The position numbers were made by a program, and so were the translations under genes. Of a stretch of 64,000 nt of DNA, positions 27,622 to 37,795 are shown one piece after another. Under the pieces are notes generated by a model. That model worked only from the letters and a program-made list of their open reading frames with translations. It was not told the DNA's origin and ran no database searches. The stretch covers positions 1,302,001 through 1,366,000 of the forward strand of contig CP126123.1 in the NCBI GenBank assembly GCA_030123605.1. Direction: 5' to 3'. Every line of letters begins with the position of its first letter. The first letter of the stretch is position 1. This DNA comes from Nitrospira sp. (lineage in GTDB: Bacteria > Nitrospirota > Nitrospiria > Nitrospirales > Nitrospiraceae).

Positions 27622-28140
27622 ATGACTCCATCGTCTCGACTGGATCTCGAACGCCTGTTTCACACGCACCAACAGGAGTTGCTCGCGCGGCTGCGGCGGA
27701 TCGTCGGCTGCTGGCATACGGCGGCGGACCTGGCTCAGGACACCTATGTGCGCTTACTTCGGATCGACGATCCGCGGGAGATCGCTCACCCCCGAGCATT
27801 CCTCCATCGGACGGCGACCAATCTGGCGCTCGACCATCTGCGACAGCAAAAGCATCGCGCATCGATTCTGGCTCCCTTCGACGGCGCCGCCGCGGTTCCC
27901 AGCCGGGCGCCGGCCGCATCGGAAGCCATGTACGACAAGCAGCGCTTGGCGGCCTTTCAGACCGCTCTCGCCACATTGCCGTCCCCCACCAAAGACGTCC
28001 TGGTGCTGCGGCGGATTCATGGATGCGCGCATGACGAGATCGCACAGCGACTCGGGCTCACCAAACGACAGGTGGAAAATCACCTGGCCAAAGCGTTATA
28101 CCGTTGCCAACGGGCGCTCCCGGATGGGAGCGAGCCATGA
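27622..28140 (+). CDS. FecI-like ECF sigma factor 2
   Basis: 172 residues with region 2 (LLARLRRIVGCWHTAADLAQDTY, HPRAFLHRTATNLALDHLR) and region 4 (CAHDEIAQRLGLTKRQVENHLAKAL). The ATG at 27622 is chosen because it aligns with the start of region 2 in the other two sigma factors; the frame is open further upstream without a signal. Its stop overlaps the fecR2 ATG (ATGA). Probably drives the receptor at 29284. Confidence 0.87.
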   Translation: MTPSSRLDLERLFHTHQQELLARLRRIVGCWHTAADLAQDTYVRLLRIDDPREIAHPRAFLHRTATNLALDHLRQQKHRASILAPFDGAAAVPSRAPAASEAMYDKQRLAAFQTALATLPSPTKDVLVLRRIHGCAHDEIAQRLGLTKRQVENHLAKALYRCQRALPDGSEP

Positions 28141-29117
28141 CGGTGACGACTGTGGCGGAACGCGATGCCGATCTAGTCCGTGAAGCGAGTGAATGGTTCG
28201 CCCTTGTCGACGGAAATGATCTCACCGCCGAGGATCGGCAGCGGTTCGAAACCTGGCAGCGGCGTAGTCCCGACCATGAGCAGGCCTATCGGAATGTCGC
28301 GGCCATGTGGCAGGCGCCGACGTTTCATGCCGCCCTCTCGTCGGTCGAGCCGGCCGGCGGCGCACCGCCGTCGGCGACCCGTTGCCGGCCGCCACGCAGC
28401 CGCAGGAAGGTGCTCGCCGGCGCGGCGGCCGCCATGGTGCTCTTGAGCACCCTGTGGTTCCTGAGCGACGATCTCCTGACGATCATGGAATCCGACTATC
28501 GCACCGCCGTCGGCGAACAACGGACCGTGCGACTGCCGGATCACTCCTCCATGACGTTGAATACGAACACAGCCATCGCGGCCGAGATGGAAGGACCGAC
28601 TCGTCGAATCCGCCTCCTCAAGGGGGAAGCTCTATTCCATGTAAGCCGGGATCCCGACCGTCCTTTCACGGTCGAACACAAGGGCACGGTCGTGCGCGTG
28701 CTGGGCACCGAGTTCGTGGTGCGTGAACGGCAAGGGACCCTCACCGTCACGGTGATACTCGGAACGGTGGAAGTCACCAACGCCCGTGATTCCGCATCCA
28801 TCCTGCAACTGACCGCCGGAGAACAAGTCTCATCCGGTCCCCAGGGCCTCGGTGCTCCGAAGACCGTGACCCCGGACGACCCGACGGCATGGACGAGCAA
28901 GCGTCTAGCCGTGATGAATGCGCCGCTCGCGGAGGTCATCCAGGAAATCCAACGGTACCATCCGGGATACCTCTGGCTGTGGAATCCGGCGATCGGGCGG
29001 ATTCGCGTAACCGGCATCTATGATCTGTCCGATACGGCAGAAACGCTGAATGTGTTGGCCCGCACCCTTCCCATCCGCATGGATCGGTTGACCGATCGCT
29101 TGGTCGTCGTTCGGTAA
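28137..29117 (+). CDS. FecR-like anti-sigma / signal transducer 2
   Basis: 326 residues with the N-terminal DUF4880 segment (EASEWFALVDGNDLTAEDRQRF), a membrane helix (AGAAAAMVLLSTLWFLS), the FecR domain (VGEQRTVRLPDHSSMTLNTNT, then VVRVLGTEFVVRE) and a C-terminal domain ending RLTDRLVVVR in the same fashion as copy 3. GGGAG precedes the ATG, which overlaps the sigma-factor stop. Partner of receptor 2. Confidence 0.88.
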   Translation: MTVTTVAERDADLVREASEWFALVDGNDLTAEDRQRFETWQRRSPDHEQAYRNVAAMWQAPTFHAALSSVEPAGGAPPSATRCRPPRSRRKVLAGAAAAMVLLSTLWFLSDDLLTIMESDYRTAVGEQRTVRLPDHSSMTLNTNTAIAAEMEGPTRRIRLLKGEALFHVSRDPDRPFTVEHKGTVVRVLGTEFVVRERQGTLTVTVILGTVEVTNARDSASILQLTAGEQVSSGPQGLGAPKTVTPDDPTAWTSKRLAVMNAPLAEVIQEIQRYHPGYLWLWNPAIGRIRVTGIYDLSDTAETLNVLARTLPIRMDRLTDRLVVVR

Positions 29118-29283
29118 CAAAAACCTGCAAAAATTTTCTTCACCTTCCCGGAAACCTCTCCACCGGACGTCAATAGCATAGCGTCTGCTTTCGAGCTGCG
29201 CTGTTTCGAACGCTCGTCGGTACGGCGTTTCAATTTCGACGAAGACATGGTGCGACATCCGGCAACCACCTGGGAGGATGAAT

Positions 29284-31767
29284 GTGAGAAGAACCAGATC
29301 GACGACCGTGCGGCCCGGTCGCCCCGCGCCCAAACACCTCGCGCTGGCGATGACAGCCGTCTTGATGATGATCGTGAGCGCCGGCCCGCTGTATGCCCAA
29401 TCGGCCGAATCCTATCGTTTCGAGATTCCGCCGCAACCGTTGGATTCGGCGCTCAAGGCCTTTGCTGCGACCGCCAATTTATTGCTCAGCTACGAAGCGG
29501 ACCTGACCACCGGGCGGTTTTCACCGGGACTGTCCGGCGACTATACGCCTGAGGAGGGTTTGCACGCCTTACTTTCCGGGACCGGGCTGGAACATCGCTT
29601 CGCCAACGACAAGACCGTGACGCTTGTACGGAATTCGCCGGCAGGGCTCGCGCCGCCGGCCCACTCGCCGGAGCAGGCCCCGTCATCCTTGCCGCCGGTA
29701 CAACGCAAGAATTCCGATACGATCAAACCGGTCAAGGTACCGGAAATTGTCGTGAAAGAGGTGCACGAGCGGGACGCGGATACGACCACCTATGTCGCCG
29801 AAGACGCAACCACGGCTACGAGAACCGATACACCGCTCATTCAAGTACCGCAGTCGGTCGAAGTCGTCACCCAGAGGGTGCTGCAAGACCAACGAGGCGT
29901 TCGTGTGGAACAGGCGCTGCGGAACGTGAGCGGAATGGCGCTGGGCGATGTCGGACAATCCGGCATCGCCGCCGATGTTGCGTATTGTCGCGGGTTCCCT
30001 TGCGGATATTTCAAGAATTACCTTCGGAACGAAGATCAAAACCAGGCGCTCACATTCCGGGACATCGCCAATATCCAACGGCTCGAAGTGCTGAAAGGTC
30101 CGGCGTCGGTGCTGTATGGGCGCAGTCAACCGGGCGGGATCATCAATATTTTGACCAAACAGCCGCAAGCCGAGCGTTATGCGTCGATCGATCAGATCGT
30201 CGGCAGCTACGGATACTATCGGACCATGCTCGACGTCACCGGTCCGTTGAATGAAAGCAAGACGCTGCTCTTCCGTATCAACGGGGCCTATGAGAACACG
30301 GAAAGTTTTCGAGATAACGTGCAGGGGCAGCGGTATTTCGTCGCACCGGTGTTCACCTGGAAGGCCGGCAGCAATACGACCGTCACCATCGACGGCGAAT
30401 ACATCCGGGACCGTCGGACGGCCGATTTCGGCATCCCGGCGATCGGGCAGGCGCCGGCTGCGGTGCCTCTCAGCCGCTTCTTCGGCGAACGGTTCGATAC
30501 GCTGAGATTCGAGGAAGGACGCGCGGGCTTGACCGTCGAGCATCGGCTGAACAGCCATTGGCGTATCGAGAGTCGTTTCAGAGCCGACCGGTCCGTCGCA
30601 ACCGCGTACCGCACCGTCGGGCTGGCGGTGTTGCCGGGCAATCAATCGATCTTGCGGTTTTTTTTCGACCAGTTGGCTCCGATCTCCAGTTACTACTGGC
30701 GAAACGACCTGATCGGGAAAGCCACCACCGGGTCCATCACCCATGCCCTGCTGACCGGTGTGGAAGTCGGCCGGCAGTACGCCTCGTACGATCAAGCCGC
30801 CGTGCCGTTCGATACGATCAGCATTTTCAATCCGGTCTATGGCCAAACCGCGGCGCCGACGCTGAATCGAACCCCCTTCAGCCGGAGTTTCGCGAATGCG
30901 CTCGGAGGGTATGTCCAAGACCAGATCTCGTTACGGGAAAACCTCCATCTCCTGATCGGCGCGAGGGGCGACTACTTCTATCAACACAGCAATGTCGTCG
31001 GCGCGAACACCACGGCCGAAAACTATGCCTTCAGCCCTCGTATCGGCGTGACGTACCAGCCGGTACCGCAGGTCGCTTTCTATGCCAACGTCACTCGCTC
31101 GTTCATGCCGAACTTCGGGCCTTTTACGGCCGCCAGCAATCAGTTCAAACCGACGACCGGGACGCAATACGAAGCCGGGATCAAGACCGAGATCGTACCG
31201 GGCCGCTTGACCTCGACCCTGGCCTTCTATCGAATCCTCAAGAAGGACGTGCTTGCGGCCGATCCGACCAACCCCCTCTTTTTCGTTCAAACCGGGGCCC
31301 AACGGAGCCAAGGCATCGAATTCGACCTGACGGCGCAGTTATCGGCAGGGTGGAAGATCATCGCCACCTATGCCTATACGGACGCCCGAATCGCCGCCGA
31401 TACGACGGTTCCGGTCGGGAATCGGTTGCCGCTGATCGCCCGACATACGGGCAGTCTCTGGACGACCTATGACTTCCAAATCGACCCGTTACGGGGATTC
31501 GGAATCGGTGCCGGTCTCTTTGCCGTCGGCGAACGGGCCGGAGATCTCGCCAACACCTTCGAGCTTCCCGGCTACGTACGGACCGACATGGCGCTCTATT
31601 ATCGGAAGCCGGAAATCTTCACCCATACGAATCTGATCGCACAATTGAATGTTCAGAACCTACTCGACCAGGAGTATTTCTACAGCGGGGGGCAGAACCG
31701 CGCCTCCGCCGCGTTCCCCGGTGCGCCGTTGACCTTCCTCGGATCCGTCAAGCTGGAGTTCCATTGA
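29284..31767 (+). CDS. TonB-dependent siderophore receptor 2 with signalling domain
   Basis: 827 residues: basic N-terminus and signal peptide ending PLYAQ, STN domain (YRFEIPPQPLDSALKAF, residues about 42-110), TonB-box-like region EIVVKE, plug (RLEVLKGPASVLYGRSQPGG) and barrel ending VKLEFH. The GTG at 29284 has GGGAGG six bases upstream; the ATG at 29278 directly abuts it and is less likely. Followed 16 bases later by a PepSY gene, so the pair is probably one transcript. Substrate unknown, ferric-siderophore type by plug sequence. Confidence 0.9.
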   Translation: MRRTRSTTVRPGRPAPKHLALAMTAVLMMIVSAGPLYAQSAESYRFEIPPQPLDSALKAFAATANLLLSYEADLTTGRFSPGLSGDYTPEEGLHALLSGTGLEHRFANDKTVTLVRNSPAGLAPPAHSPEQAPSSLPPVQRKNSDTIKPVKVPEIVVKEVHERDADTTTYVAEDATTATRTDTPLIQVPQSVEVVTQRVLQDQRGVRVEQALRNVSGMALGDVGQSGIAADVAYCRGFPCGYFKNYLRNEDQNQALTFRDIANIQRLEVLKGPASVLYGRSQPGGIINILTKQPQAERYASIDQIVGSYGYYRTMLDVTGPLNESKTLLFRINGAYENTESFRDNVQGQRYFVAPVFTWKAGSNTTVTIDGEYIRDRRTADFGIPAIGQAPAAVPLSRFFGERFDTLRFEEGRAGLTVEHRLNSHWRIESRFRADRSVATAYRTVGLAVLPGNQSILRFFFDQLAPISSYYWRNDLIGKATTGSITHALLTGVEVGRQYASYDQAAVPFDTISIFNPVYGQTAAPTLNRTPFSRSFANALGGYVQDQISLRENLHLLIGARGDYFYQHSNVVGANTTAENYAFSPRIGVTYQPVPQVAFYANVTRSFMPNFGPFTAASNQFKPTTGTQYEAGIKTEIVPGRLTSTLAFYRILKKDVLAADPTNPLFFVQTGAQRSQGIEFDLTAQLSAGWKIIATYAYTDARIAADTTVPVGNRLPLIARHTGSLWTTYDFQIDPLRGFGIGAGLFAVGERAGDLANTFELPGYVRTDMALYYRKPEIFTHTNLIAQLNVQNLLDQEYFYSGGQNRASAAFPGAPLTFLGSVKLEFH

Positions 31768-31783
31768 TCCACGGAGGCCACAA

Positions 31784-32950
31784 ATGACGGTCAAGACATT
31801 CAGAATCTGGCACCTCATTCACAAATGGACGAGCCTGGTCTGCACCGTCTTTCTGCTCTTGCTCTGCCTCACCGGGCTACCGTTGATCTTTCGTGATGAA
31901 CTCTCCTTATGGCTAGGCGACGCGGTCGAGCCCCCCGAGCATGTGACGAACCTCGCCCCTGTCAGCCTGGAAACGCTCGTCGCCGACGCACGGGCAAGGC
32001 GGCCGCAAGACCACGTGAAATTTCTCATTCGGGATGAGGAGCGACCGGCCTGGTTCGTCTCGTTGGGGACCACGCCGACGGCTCCGGACAATTCCGCGCT
32101 GTTCATGTACGACGCCCGCACCGGGGCCTTCCTCCATGATCGGCCGACGAACGAGGGCGTACTGAATCTTCTCTTGAAGCTCCATGTCGAACTGTTTGCC
32201 GGGTTGCCGGGAACTCTGTTCCTCGGCGCCATGGGAATCCTCTTCCTGGCATCCATCATCTCCGGCATCGTCCTCTATGGGCCCTTCATGCGCAAACTGG
32301 CATTCGGAACGATACGGCTGGAAGGAAGCCTCCGGCTCACCTGGCTGGACCTGCATAATCTGTTGGGAATCGTGACTCTGCTGTGGGCGCTCGTCGTCGG
32401 CGCCACCGGCGTGGTGAGTTCGCTGGATCGCCCGCTCTTGGCCTATTGGCAGATGACGGAAATCGCGGGAATGCTGGCTCCTTGGAAAGATACGCCCGTT
32501 TCGATCACGGTGAGGCCCGTGGACGATGTCCTCCATGCGGCCGAAGCTGCCGACCGGGATTTGGCGGTCCGGTTCATCGCGTTTCCCGGCACGCCATTCG
32601 CCGGCCCCCATCACTATATGGTGTTCATGCGTGGGCAGACCGCCCTGACCGGACGACTGTTGAAGCCGTTACTGATCAACGCGCACACGGCGCAGGTCAA
32701 CGAAACCGGGAACCTGCCCTGGTATCTGACGGCCTTGCTTCTGTCCCAACCACTGCATTTCGGGGATTACGGAGGTATGCCCTTGAAGATCATCTGGGCC
32801 TTGCTCGATCTCCTTACGATCGCCGTGCTGGTGAGCGGCCTCTGCCTCTGGCGGAAGAGACAACCTCTGCCGGGCGACCTGTTGGTCGGAGAACAGGAAG
32901 TCGATGCGCGTGATCGACATTGGCGGGTGAATCGTATTTCCTGCCGGTGA
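31784..32950 (+). CDS. PepSY-domain inner-membrane protein 1
   Basis: 388 residues of the PepSY-associated TM family: first helix after WHLIHKWTSLVCTVFLLLLCLTG, two central helices (FLGAMGILFLASIISGIVLYG; NLLGIVTLLWALVVGATGVV), and a C-terminal helix ahead of a short charged tail. The family motif HKWTSL is present. Relatives next to siderophore receptors are proposed or shown to be ferric-siderophore reductases in the inner membrane. Here it follows receptor 2, and a close paralogue follows receptor 3. Confidence 0.85.
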   Translation: MTVKTFRIWHLIHKWTSLVCTVFLLLLCLTGLPLIFRDELSLWLGDAVEPPEHVTNLAPVSLETLVADARARRPQDHVKFLIRDEERPAWFVSLGTTPTAPDNSALFMYDARTGAFLHDRPTNEGVLNLLLKLHVELFAGLPGTLFLGAMGILFLASIISGIVLYGPFMRKLAFGTIRLEGSLRLTWLDLHNLLGIVTLLWALVVGATGVVSSLDRPLLAYWQMTEIAGMLAPWKDTPVSITVRPVDDVLHAAEAADRDLAVRFIAFPGTPFAGPHHYMVFMRGQTALTGRLLKPLLINAHTAQVNETGNLPWYLTALLLSQPLHFGDYGGMPLKIIWALLDLLTIAVLVSGLCLWRKRQPLPGDLLVGEQEVDARDRHWRVNRISCR

Positions 32951-33032
32951 GCCGTTCCCGTGGCCCCTTGCACTTTTGAATACGGATCTCCGAGCCTTTC
33001 CCTTCTCTTCGAACGGGTAGACCGGACCGTTT

Positions 33033-33105
33033 CGATATTCGGCTCCGGCCGAATGGACCTGGAAATCAAACATTCCCTTTCCACCGGTCCGACCATATGA
33101 TTCGG
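33033..33105 (+). promoter_or_regulatory. Conserved non-coding block, copy B
   Basis: Counterpart of 27243-27313, 53 bases before sigma factor 3. Both lie in gene-free gaps (132 and 207 bases). The conserved part begins GATATTCGGCTCC and ends AACATTCCC. Confidence 0.5.
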
Positions 33106-33157
33106 TCGTTACGTAGGCCTGCGACACGGCAGCACTCCCCGAACGAAACCCGACACC

Positions 33158-33676
33158 ATGTCCGAACTCACCCATGTGGAACTGTCGACACTCGTCCGTG
33201 AGCATGGACAGGACTTGCAGCAGTTCCTCGCCCGTCGCTTGGGCTGTGCGGAAACGGCCAAGGACCTGCTGCAGGACACGTTTCTCCGCCTGCTCCAAGC
33301 AGCCCCGAATCACGCCCTCGTCAACCCCCGTGCGTTTCTCTTTCGCATCGCCACGAATCTCGTCATCGACCACCACCGCCGTCAACAACATCGGGAAACA
33401 CTGGCCGTCTGCGAAACCGATGGCGCGATCGACCAGGCGGACCCCTGCCCGTCGGTCGAAACCGTCGTCTGGTCGAAGCAGCAGGTCGCGCTCTTGAAGC
33501 AGGCCGTCGCGGAACTCCCTCCCAAATGCCGGCAGGTCTTTCTGCTCATCAAATTTCACCACCTGACGCATGTCGAAGTGTCGGCGAAACTGGGCATTTC
33601 ACAAAGCACGGTCGTCAAACACATGATCAAGGCGGTGGACTATTGTAAGCGGCGCGTGCAGGAACAGGGACCATAG
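33158..33676 (+). CDS. FecI-like ECF sigma factor 3
   Basis: 172 residues with region 2 (LQQFLARRLGCAETAKDLLQ, NPRAFLFRIATNLVIDHHRR) and region 4 (LTHVEVSAKLGISQSTVVKHMIKA). Typical FecI length. No strong ribosome site. Followed 101 bases later by fecR3. Region 4 differs from the other two factors, consistent with a separate promoter set. Confidence 0.88.
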   Translation: MSELTHVELSTLVREHGQDLQQFLARRLGCAETAKDLLQDTFLRLLQAAPNHALVNPRAFLFRIATNLVIDHHRRQQHRETLAVCETDGAIDQADPCPSVETVVWSKQQVALLKQAVAELPPKCRQVFLLIKFHHLTHVEVSAKLGISQSTVVKHMIKAVDYCKRRVQEQGP

Positions 33677-33777
33677 GCGCACCTTCCGAATGGATGTTCG
33701 GCAAACCTCGCCCGTCTAAGACAAGGAAGAAGGTCGTCGCGTTGGAGAGATGACAGCCCGCCGGCCGGAGCGCTACC

Positions 33778-34776
33778 ATGACGGTCGCAATGAAAGAACC
33801 AGAAGACAAAACTGTCTCTTCCGCGGCATCCGGCTGGCTGGTACGACTGGAATCGGGCGAGGCCACAGCCGCAGACCGGCGGCGATTCGCCGAATGGATC
33901 GCCGCTGATCCGGCGCATTCCCTCGCGTATAGGGAGGCTGAACGTTTTTGGACCGGGCTGGATACCCTGAACAAGCAGGACGTCCGTGAACTCGACCGTT
34001 ACCTCACGGACACGGCATCCGCGCCTCACAAGGCCGGGCACAGGTCTCTACGACGGTTGACGGCGATGGCCGCAACGCTCTTGCTCGTGACGGCAACCGG
34101 TCTCTGGCTCGCCGCAGCCTGGTTTCCGCGCGGCGACTACCATACGGCCACCGGTGAACAGCAAACGATCACGCTGGCCGACGGGTCCACCGTACAGTTG
34201 AACACGGACAGCGCGCTGTCCGTGACATTGACCGGCGATGCTCGCCGGCTGATCCTGCACCGAGGGGAAGCCTTCTTTACCGTCGCGCCCGATGCGGCAC
34301 GGCCGTTCGAGGTCACGGCCGGGAACGGCACGATCCGCGCCTTGGGCACCGCCTTCAACGTGAGGACCGATCAGAGTCGCGTCACGGTGACCGTCACCGA
34401 GCACAGCATCGAAGTCCGAACACGACAGGACACCTCCGCGGAAATCCATGCCGGAACACGTATCACCTACCGTTCGGACGGCCGGTTCGGACAGATAGAA
34501 CCGGCCGACGTCGCTCGAACACTCGCATGGCAACGGCACCGGTTGATCTTCGAGAATCAGCCGCTGACCGACGTCCTGGAAGAACTGGCCCGTTACCGCC
34601 CGGTCTGGATTCTGCTCCGCGATCCGTCCTTGCGCACGTTGCTCGTGACCGGCTCGTTCGACACGGAACGGCTCGACCACCTGCTCCCCACGATCGAAGA
34701 AAGTCTCCCGATCCGCACCGTACAATTGACCGACCGATTGATCCTGCTCTATCGAAGCCGGATCGCACAACGCTGA
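33778..34776 (+). CDS. FecR-like anti-sigma / signal transducer 3
   Basis: 332 residues: DUF4880 segment (ASGWLVRLESGEATAADRRRF), membrane helix (MAATLLLVTATGLWLAAAW), FecR domain (TGEQQTITLADGSTVQLNTDS; GTIRALGTAFNVRTDQ) and C-terminal domain ending QLTDRLILLYRS. GGAG stands about seven bases before the ATG. Partner of sigma factor 3 and receptor 3. Confidence 0.88.
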   Translation: MTVAMKEPEDKTVSSAASGWLVRLESGEATAADRRRFAEWIAADPAHSLAYREAERFWTGLDTLNKQDVRELDRYLTDTASAPHKAGHRSLRRLTAMAATLLLVTATGLWLAAAWFPRGDYHTATGEQQTITLADGSTVQLNTDSALSVTLTGDARRLILHRGEAFFTVAPDAARPFEVTAGNGTIRALGTAFNVRTDQSRVTVTVTEHSIEVRTRQDTSAEIHAGTRITYRSDGRFGQIEPADVARTLAWQRHRLIFENQPLTDVLEELARYRPVWILLRDPSLRTLLVTGSFDTERLDHLLPTIEESLPIRTVQLTDRLILLYRSRIAQR

Positions 34777-34905
34777 TCTCACCTCGTACGATCCGCTCCG
34801 CAAAAATATTCTCGTCTCACTAGACCTCACTTACCTGCCGTCCGTCGTAATGAATGTGCCGATAACCGGCCCTCCACCCATCGAACGACGACGGAAAGGA
34901 CGCTC

Positions 34906-37458
34906 ATGTTCGGAACGAGACCTGCGACACAGCGCCGGGAAACATCCGGCCGTTCATCCCATCGCGGCACCATGCGCCTGCTCCTCTGCGCCATCCTGGT
35001 CACTCAGATCGGCTTCCTGCACCCGGCACGGGCGCAAGACTCCGCCCCCTCGGCAGTCAAGTCCTTCGCTATCGCACCGCAATCCTTATCCTCCGCCCTG
35101 CTCCAATTCTCCGAAGCCACCCACGTCGAACTCTTGTTCGATGCGGCCATGACCGAACACCTGCACACGCAGGGACTGTCGGGTGACTATGCGCCGGACG
35201 AGGCTTTACGACTGCTCTTGCGCGACACGGGCCTCACCTATCGGATGACGAGCACCGGCAGCGTCACGATCGAGAAGGATTCGATTGTCCCGATTCCGCC
35301 GACAACACCCGGACAGAGTCGGTCATCGGAGCCGACGACTGAGGACCGAACCCCTCGGATATCCGCTGCTCGAAAGACGGTCAAGGTCCCGGAGATCGTC
35401 GTCAAAGACCTGCGCGAGATCGACGACGATACGAAATCGTATGTCGCGGAAGAAGCGATGACGGCGACCAGGACCGACACGCCCATTCGTGATGTCCCGC
35501 AATCAATCCAAGTGGTCACGCGGAAGGTGATCGAGGAACAACGCACGTTTCGGTTGCAAAATTCGTTGGAAAATATTTCCGGCATCAATGCGACGGACTC
35601 CGCGGCATCACTGTACGACAACCTGATCATTCGAGGATTCGTGGCGACCGACCGAAGCTATTTTCGTAACGGGCTCCTCGACCCCTTCGCTCAATTTTCG
35701 GCGTCGGACACCTACAACATCAGACGGCTCGAAGTGCTGAAAGGACCGGCGGCGGTGCTGTACGGACAGGGAGACCCAGGCGGCATCATCAATATCGTGA
35801 CGAACAAACCCCTGTCTGAGGCGGCCTATGGGGCCAACGTCACGATCGGCAACTTCAATTTCTACCGGTCCGAACTCGACGCCACGGGTCCACTCAACGC
35901 AAACAAGACGGTTCTCTATCGGCTGAATGTGGCCGGCCAAAAGGCGAACAGTTTCATCGATTTTGCCAATCGTAATCTGGCGGCGGTCGCGCCGAGCGTG
36001 ACGTGGCTCATGAGCCCGCGCACGACGTTGACCGTCGAAGCCGATTATCTGCGTCGATGGAGCAACGATCCCTACGGTCTTCCGGCCGAAGGCACCTTCC
36101 TTCCGAACATCAACGGCCCGATCCCGCGCAATCGCGCCACAACGCTAGGCGATTTCAGCACGTTCAACCGCACGTCCTACCGTGTGGGCTACGATCTCAC
36201 GCACCAGTTCAACAACAGCTGGTCCATTCGCAATGCCTACCGGCATACGATCGTGGAGGACGACCGGAACAATTTGTACGCGTTCCCCATCTTCCTGGAT
36301 CCGGATCAGCGAACCCTCCAGCGGCTTCAATTTCTGCAACCGGCGGTGGCTCGGCGACATGCCCATTCGATGGTCACGAATCTGGTCGGCCATCTGCGCG
36401 TCCTGGATATGGACCATACCCTCTTGACCGGCATCGAGCTGCGACAAGAGAAAACCGATCAGTTTATTTTTACTTCCGCTGGTGCGCCGCCGCTGGACCT
36501 CTTCGCCCCAAATTATTCGATCCCCCCTTCGCCGTTTACCGGAAATCAGGTCAGTTTGCAGGCCGATAACAAGACCGCGGCGTTCTATATGCAGGATCAG
36601 GTAACGATCTTGCCGAATCTGAAAGCTGTGGCCGGCTTCCGATTCGACTACGTTCACCAGCTTACTCAATCCGCCTCGTCGAGCGAATCCTCGGATACCA
36701 ACGCCGTCAGCCCACGGCTGGGCCTCGTCTATCAACCGATCGAACCGGTCTCGCTCTATACGTCCTGGACCAAGGGATTTCAGCCGAGCTCGCCAGGGTC
36801 GTTCAATGCCAGCGGCCAATTGTTCGATCCGGAACGGTCCACTCAATATGAAGTGGGAACGAAGGTCTTTTTGCTCGATAATCGCATATCGGTGAATCTC
36901 GCCTGGTTTCATCTGACGCGGGAAAATGTCCTCACTCGGGATCCGACGAATCTGCTCTTCCAGATCGCAACCGGCCAACAGCGCAGTCAGGGAGTAGAGT
37001 TGGACGTGACCGCGCAGCTTACGGCCGGATGGAACGTGATCGCCGGGTATGCCTATACCGATGCCGAAGTGACAAGGGACAATGATCCGCAGTTACTCAA
37101 CAAGCGTCTGGCCAACGTGCCCTACAACAAGGTCACCTTCTGGTCGACCTATCACTTTCAGGAGGGTCCGCTCAAAGGATTCGGGCTGGGCGGCGGTCTC
37201 TTCGCCTATAGCAACCGCAACGGCTCGCTTGTCGTGGACCAACCGGCCATGCCCGGCTACATCAGGGCCGACGCGGCGCTGTACTACAATCGCGTCCTTG
37301 AGTCAGGAAACTGGCTGAGGGCCAAGGCCTTGAACGTGGCCCTCAATGTACGGAATCTTCTGGACCAACGGTACGTGGCCACGTCACAAACCGGTTCGCC
37401 GCTCTTTTTCTTCGGCGAGCCCTTCACCGTGCTTGGCACGGTGGGGGTGAGGTTCTGA
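34906..37458 (+). CDS. TonB-dependent siderophore receptor 3 with signalling domain
   Basis: 850 residues: signal peptide ending PARAQ, STN domain (FAIAPQSLSSALLQFSEATH, residues about 48-118), TonB-box-like EIVVKD, plug (RLEVLKGPAAVLYGQGDPGG) and barrel with terminal VGVRF, the classical C-terminal Phe, unlike receptors 1 and 2, which end in FH. AGGA five bases before the ATG. The C-terminal half resembles hydroxamate-siderophore receptors in wording, but the ligand is not assigned. Confidence 0.9.
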   Translation: MFGTRPATQRRETSGRSSHRGTMRLLLCAILVTQIGFLHPARAQDSAPSAVKSFAIAPQSLSSALLQFSEATHVELLFDAAMTEHLHTQGLSGDYAPDEALRLLLRDTGLTYRMTSTGSVTIEKDSIVPIPPTTPGQSRSSEPTTEDRTPRISAARKTVKVPEIVVKDLREIDDDTKSYVAEEAMTATRTDTPIRDVPQSIQVVTRKVIEEQRTFRLQNSLENISGINATDSAASLYDNLIIRGFVATDRSYFRNGLLDPFAQFSASDTYNIRRLEVLKGPAAVLYGQGDPGGIINIVTNKPLSEAAYGANVTIGNFNFYRSELDATGPLNANKTVLYRLNVAGQKANSFIDFANRNLAAVAPSVTWLMSPRTTLTVEADYLRRWSNDPYGLPAEGTFLPNINGPIPRNRATTLGDFSTFNRTSYRVGYDLTHQFNNSWSIRNAYRHTIVEDDRNNLYAFPIFLDPDQRTLQRLQFLQPAVARRHAHSMVTNLVGHLRVLDMDHTLLTGIELRQEKTDQFIFTSAGAPPLDLFAPNYSIPPSPFTGNQVSLQADNKTAAFYMQDQVTILPNLKAVAGFRFDYVHQLTQSASSSESSDTNAVSPRLGLVYQPIEPVSLYTSWTKGFQPSSPGSFNASGQLFDPERSTQYEVGTKVFLLDNRISVNLAWFHLTRENVLTRDPTNLLFQIATGQQRSQGVELDVTAQLTAGWNVIAGYAYTDAEVTRDNDPQLLNKRLANVPYNKVTFWSTYHFQEGPLKGFGLGGGLFAYSNRNGSLVVDQPAMPGYIRADAALYYNRVLESGNWLRAKALNVALNVRNLLDQRYVATSQTGSPLFFFGEPFTVLGTVGVRF

Positions 37459-37472
37459 AAGGAGAACGACCT

Positions 37473-37751
37473 GTGATGAGAGAGGAAACGATTGCGATCG
37501 GCGGCTTGATCCTCTCACTGACGCTTGCCGCGTGCAGTGAAGGTCGCTGGGTCCATCCGATCAAGACCGAGGCTCAAGCTCAGCAGGACTGGGACAGCTG
37601 CAAGATGGAGGTGCTCTCCGGCGTCGAGCATCAAAAAGAAACGCTCGCAGGAGGGGTGAACTTCACCGGTTGCATGCGCTCCAAAGGGTATGCCTACGTC
37701 GAAGGCGATGCACCGCGTGGCTCCACCGCAGATACCCCGGCGTCTCACTGA
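37473..37751 (+). CDS. Small lipoprotein
   Basis: 92 residues with a lipoprotein signal (LILSLTLAACSEG). The mature part contains two further Cys (DSCK and TGCM) that could form a disulfide, in a short alpha-helical domain. The GTG start has AAAGGAG eight bases upstream; an ATG follows one codon later. It lies between receptor 3 and PepSY 2 in the same direction. Family unknown; the FTGCMRSKGY ending is reminiscent of other short lipoproteins. Confidence 0.65.
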   Translation: MMREETIAIGGLILSLTLAACSEGRWVHPIKTEAQAQQDWDSCKMEVLSGVEHQKETLAGGVNFTGCMRSKGYAYVEGDAPRGSTADTPASH

Positions 37752-37795
37752 CCCTGCTTCGCCTGGCTCACGCTGGAATGCCAATCCCACTGCTC

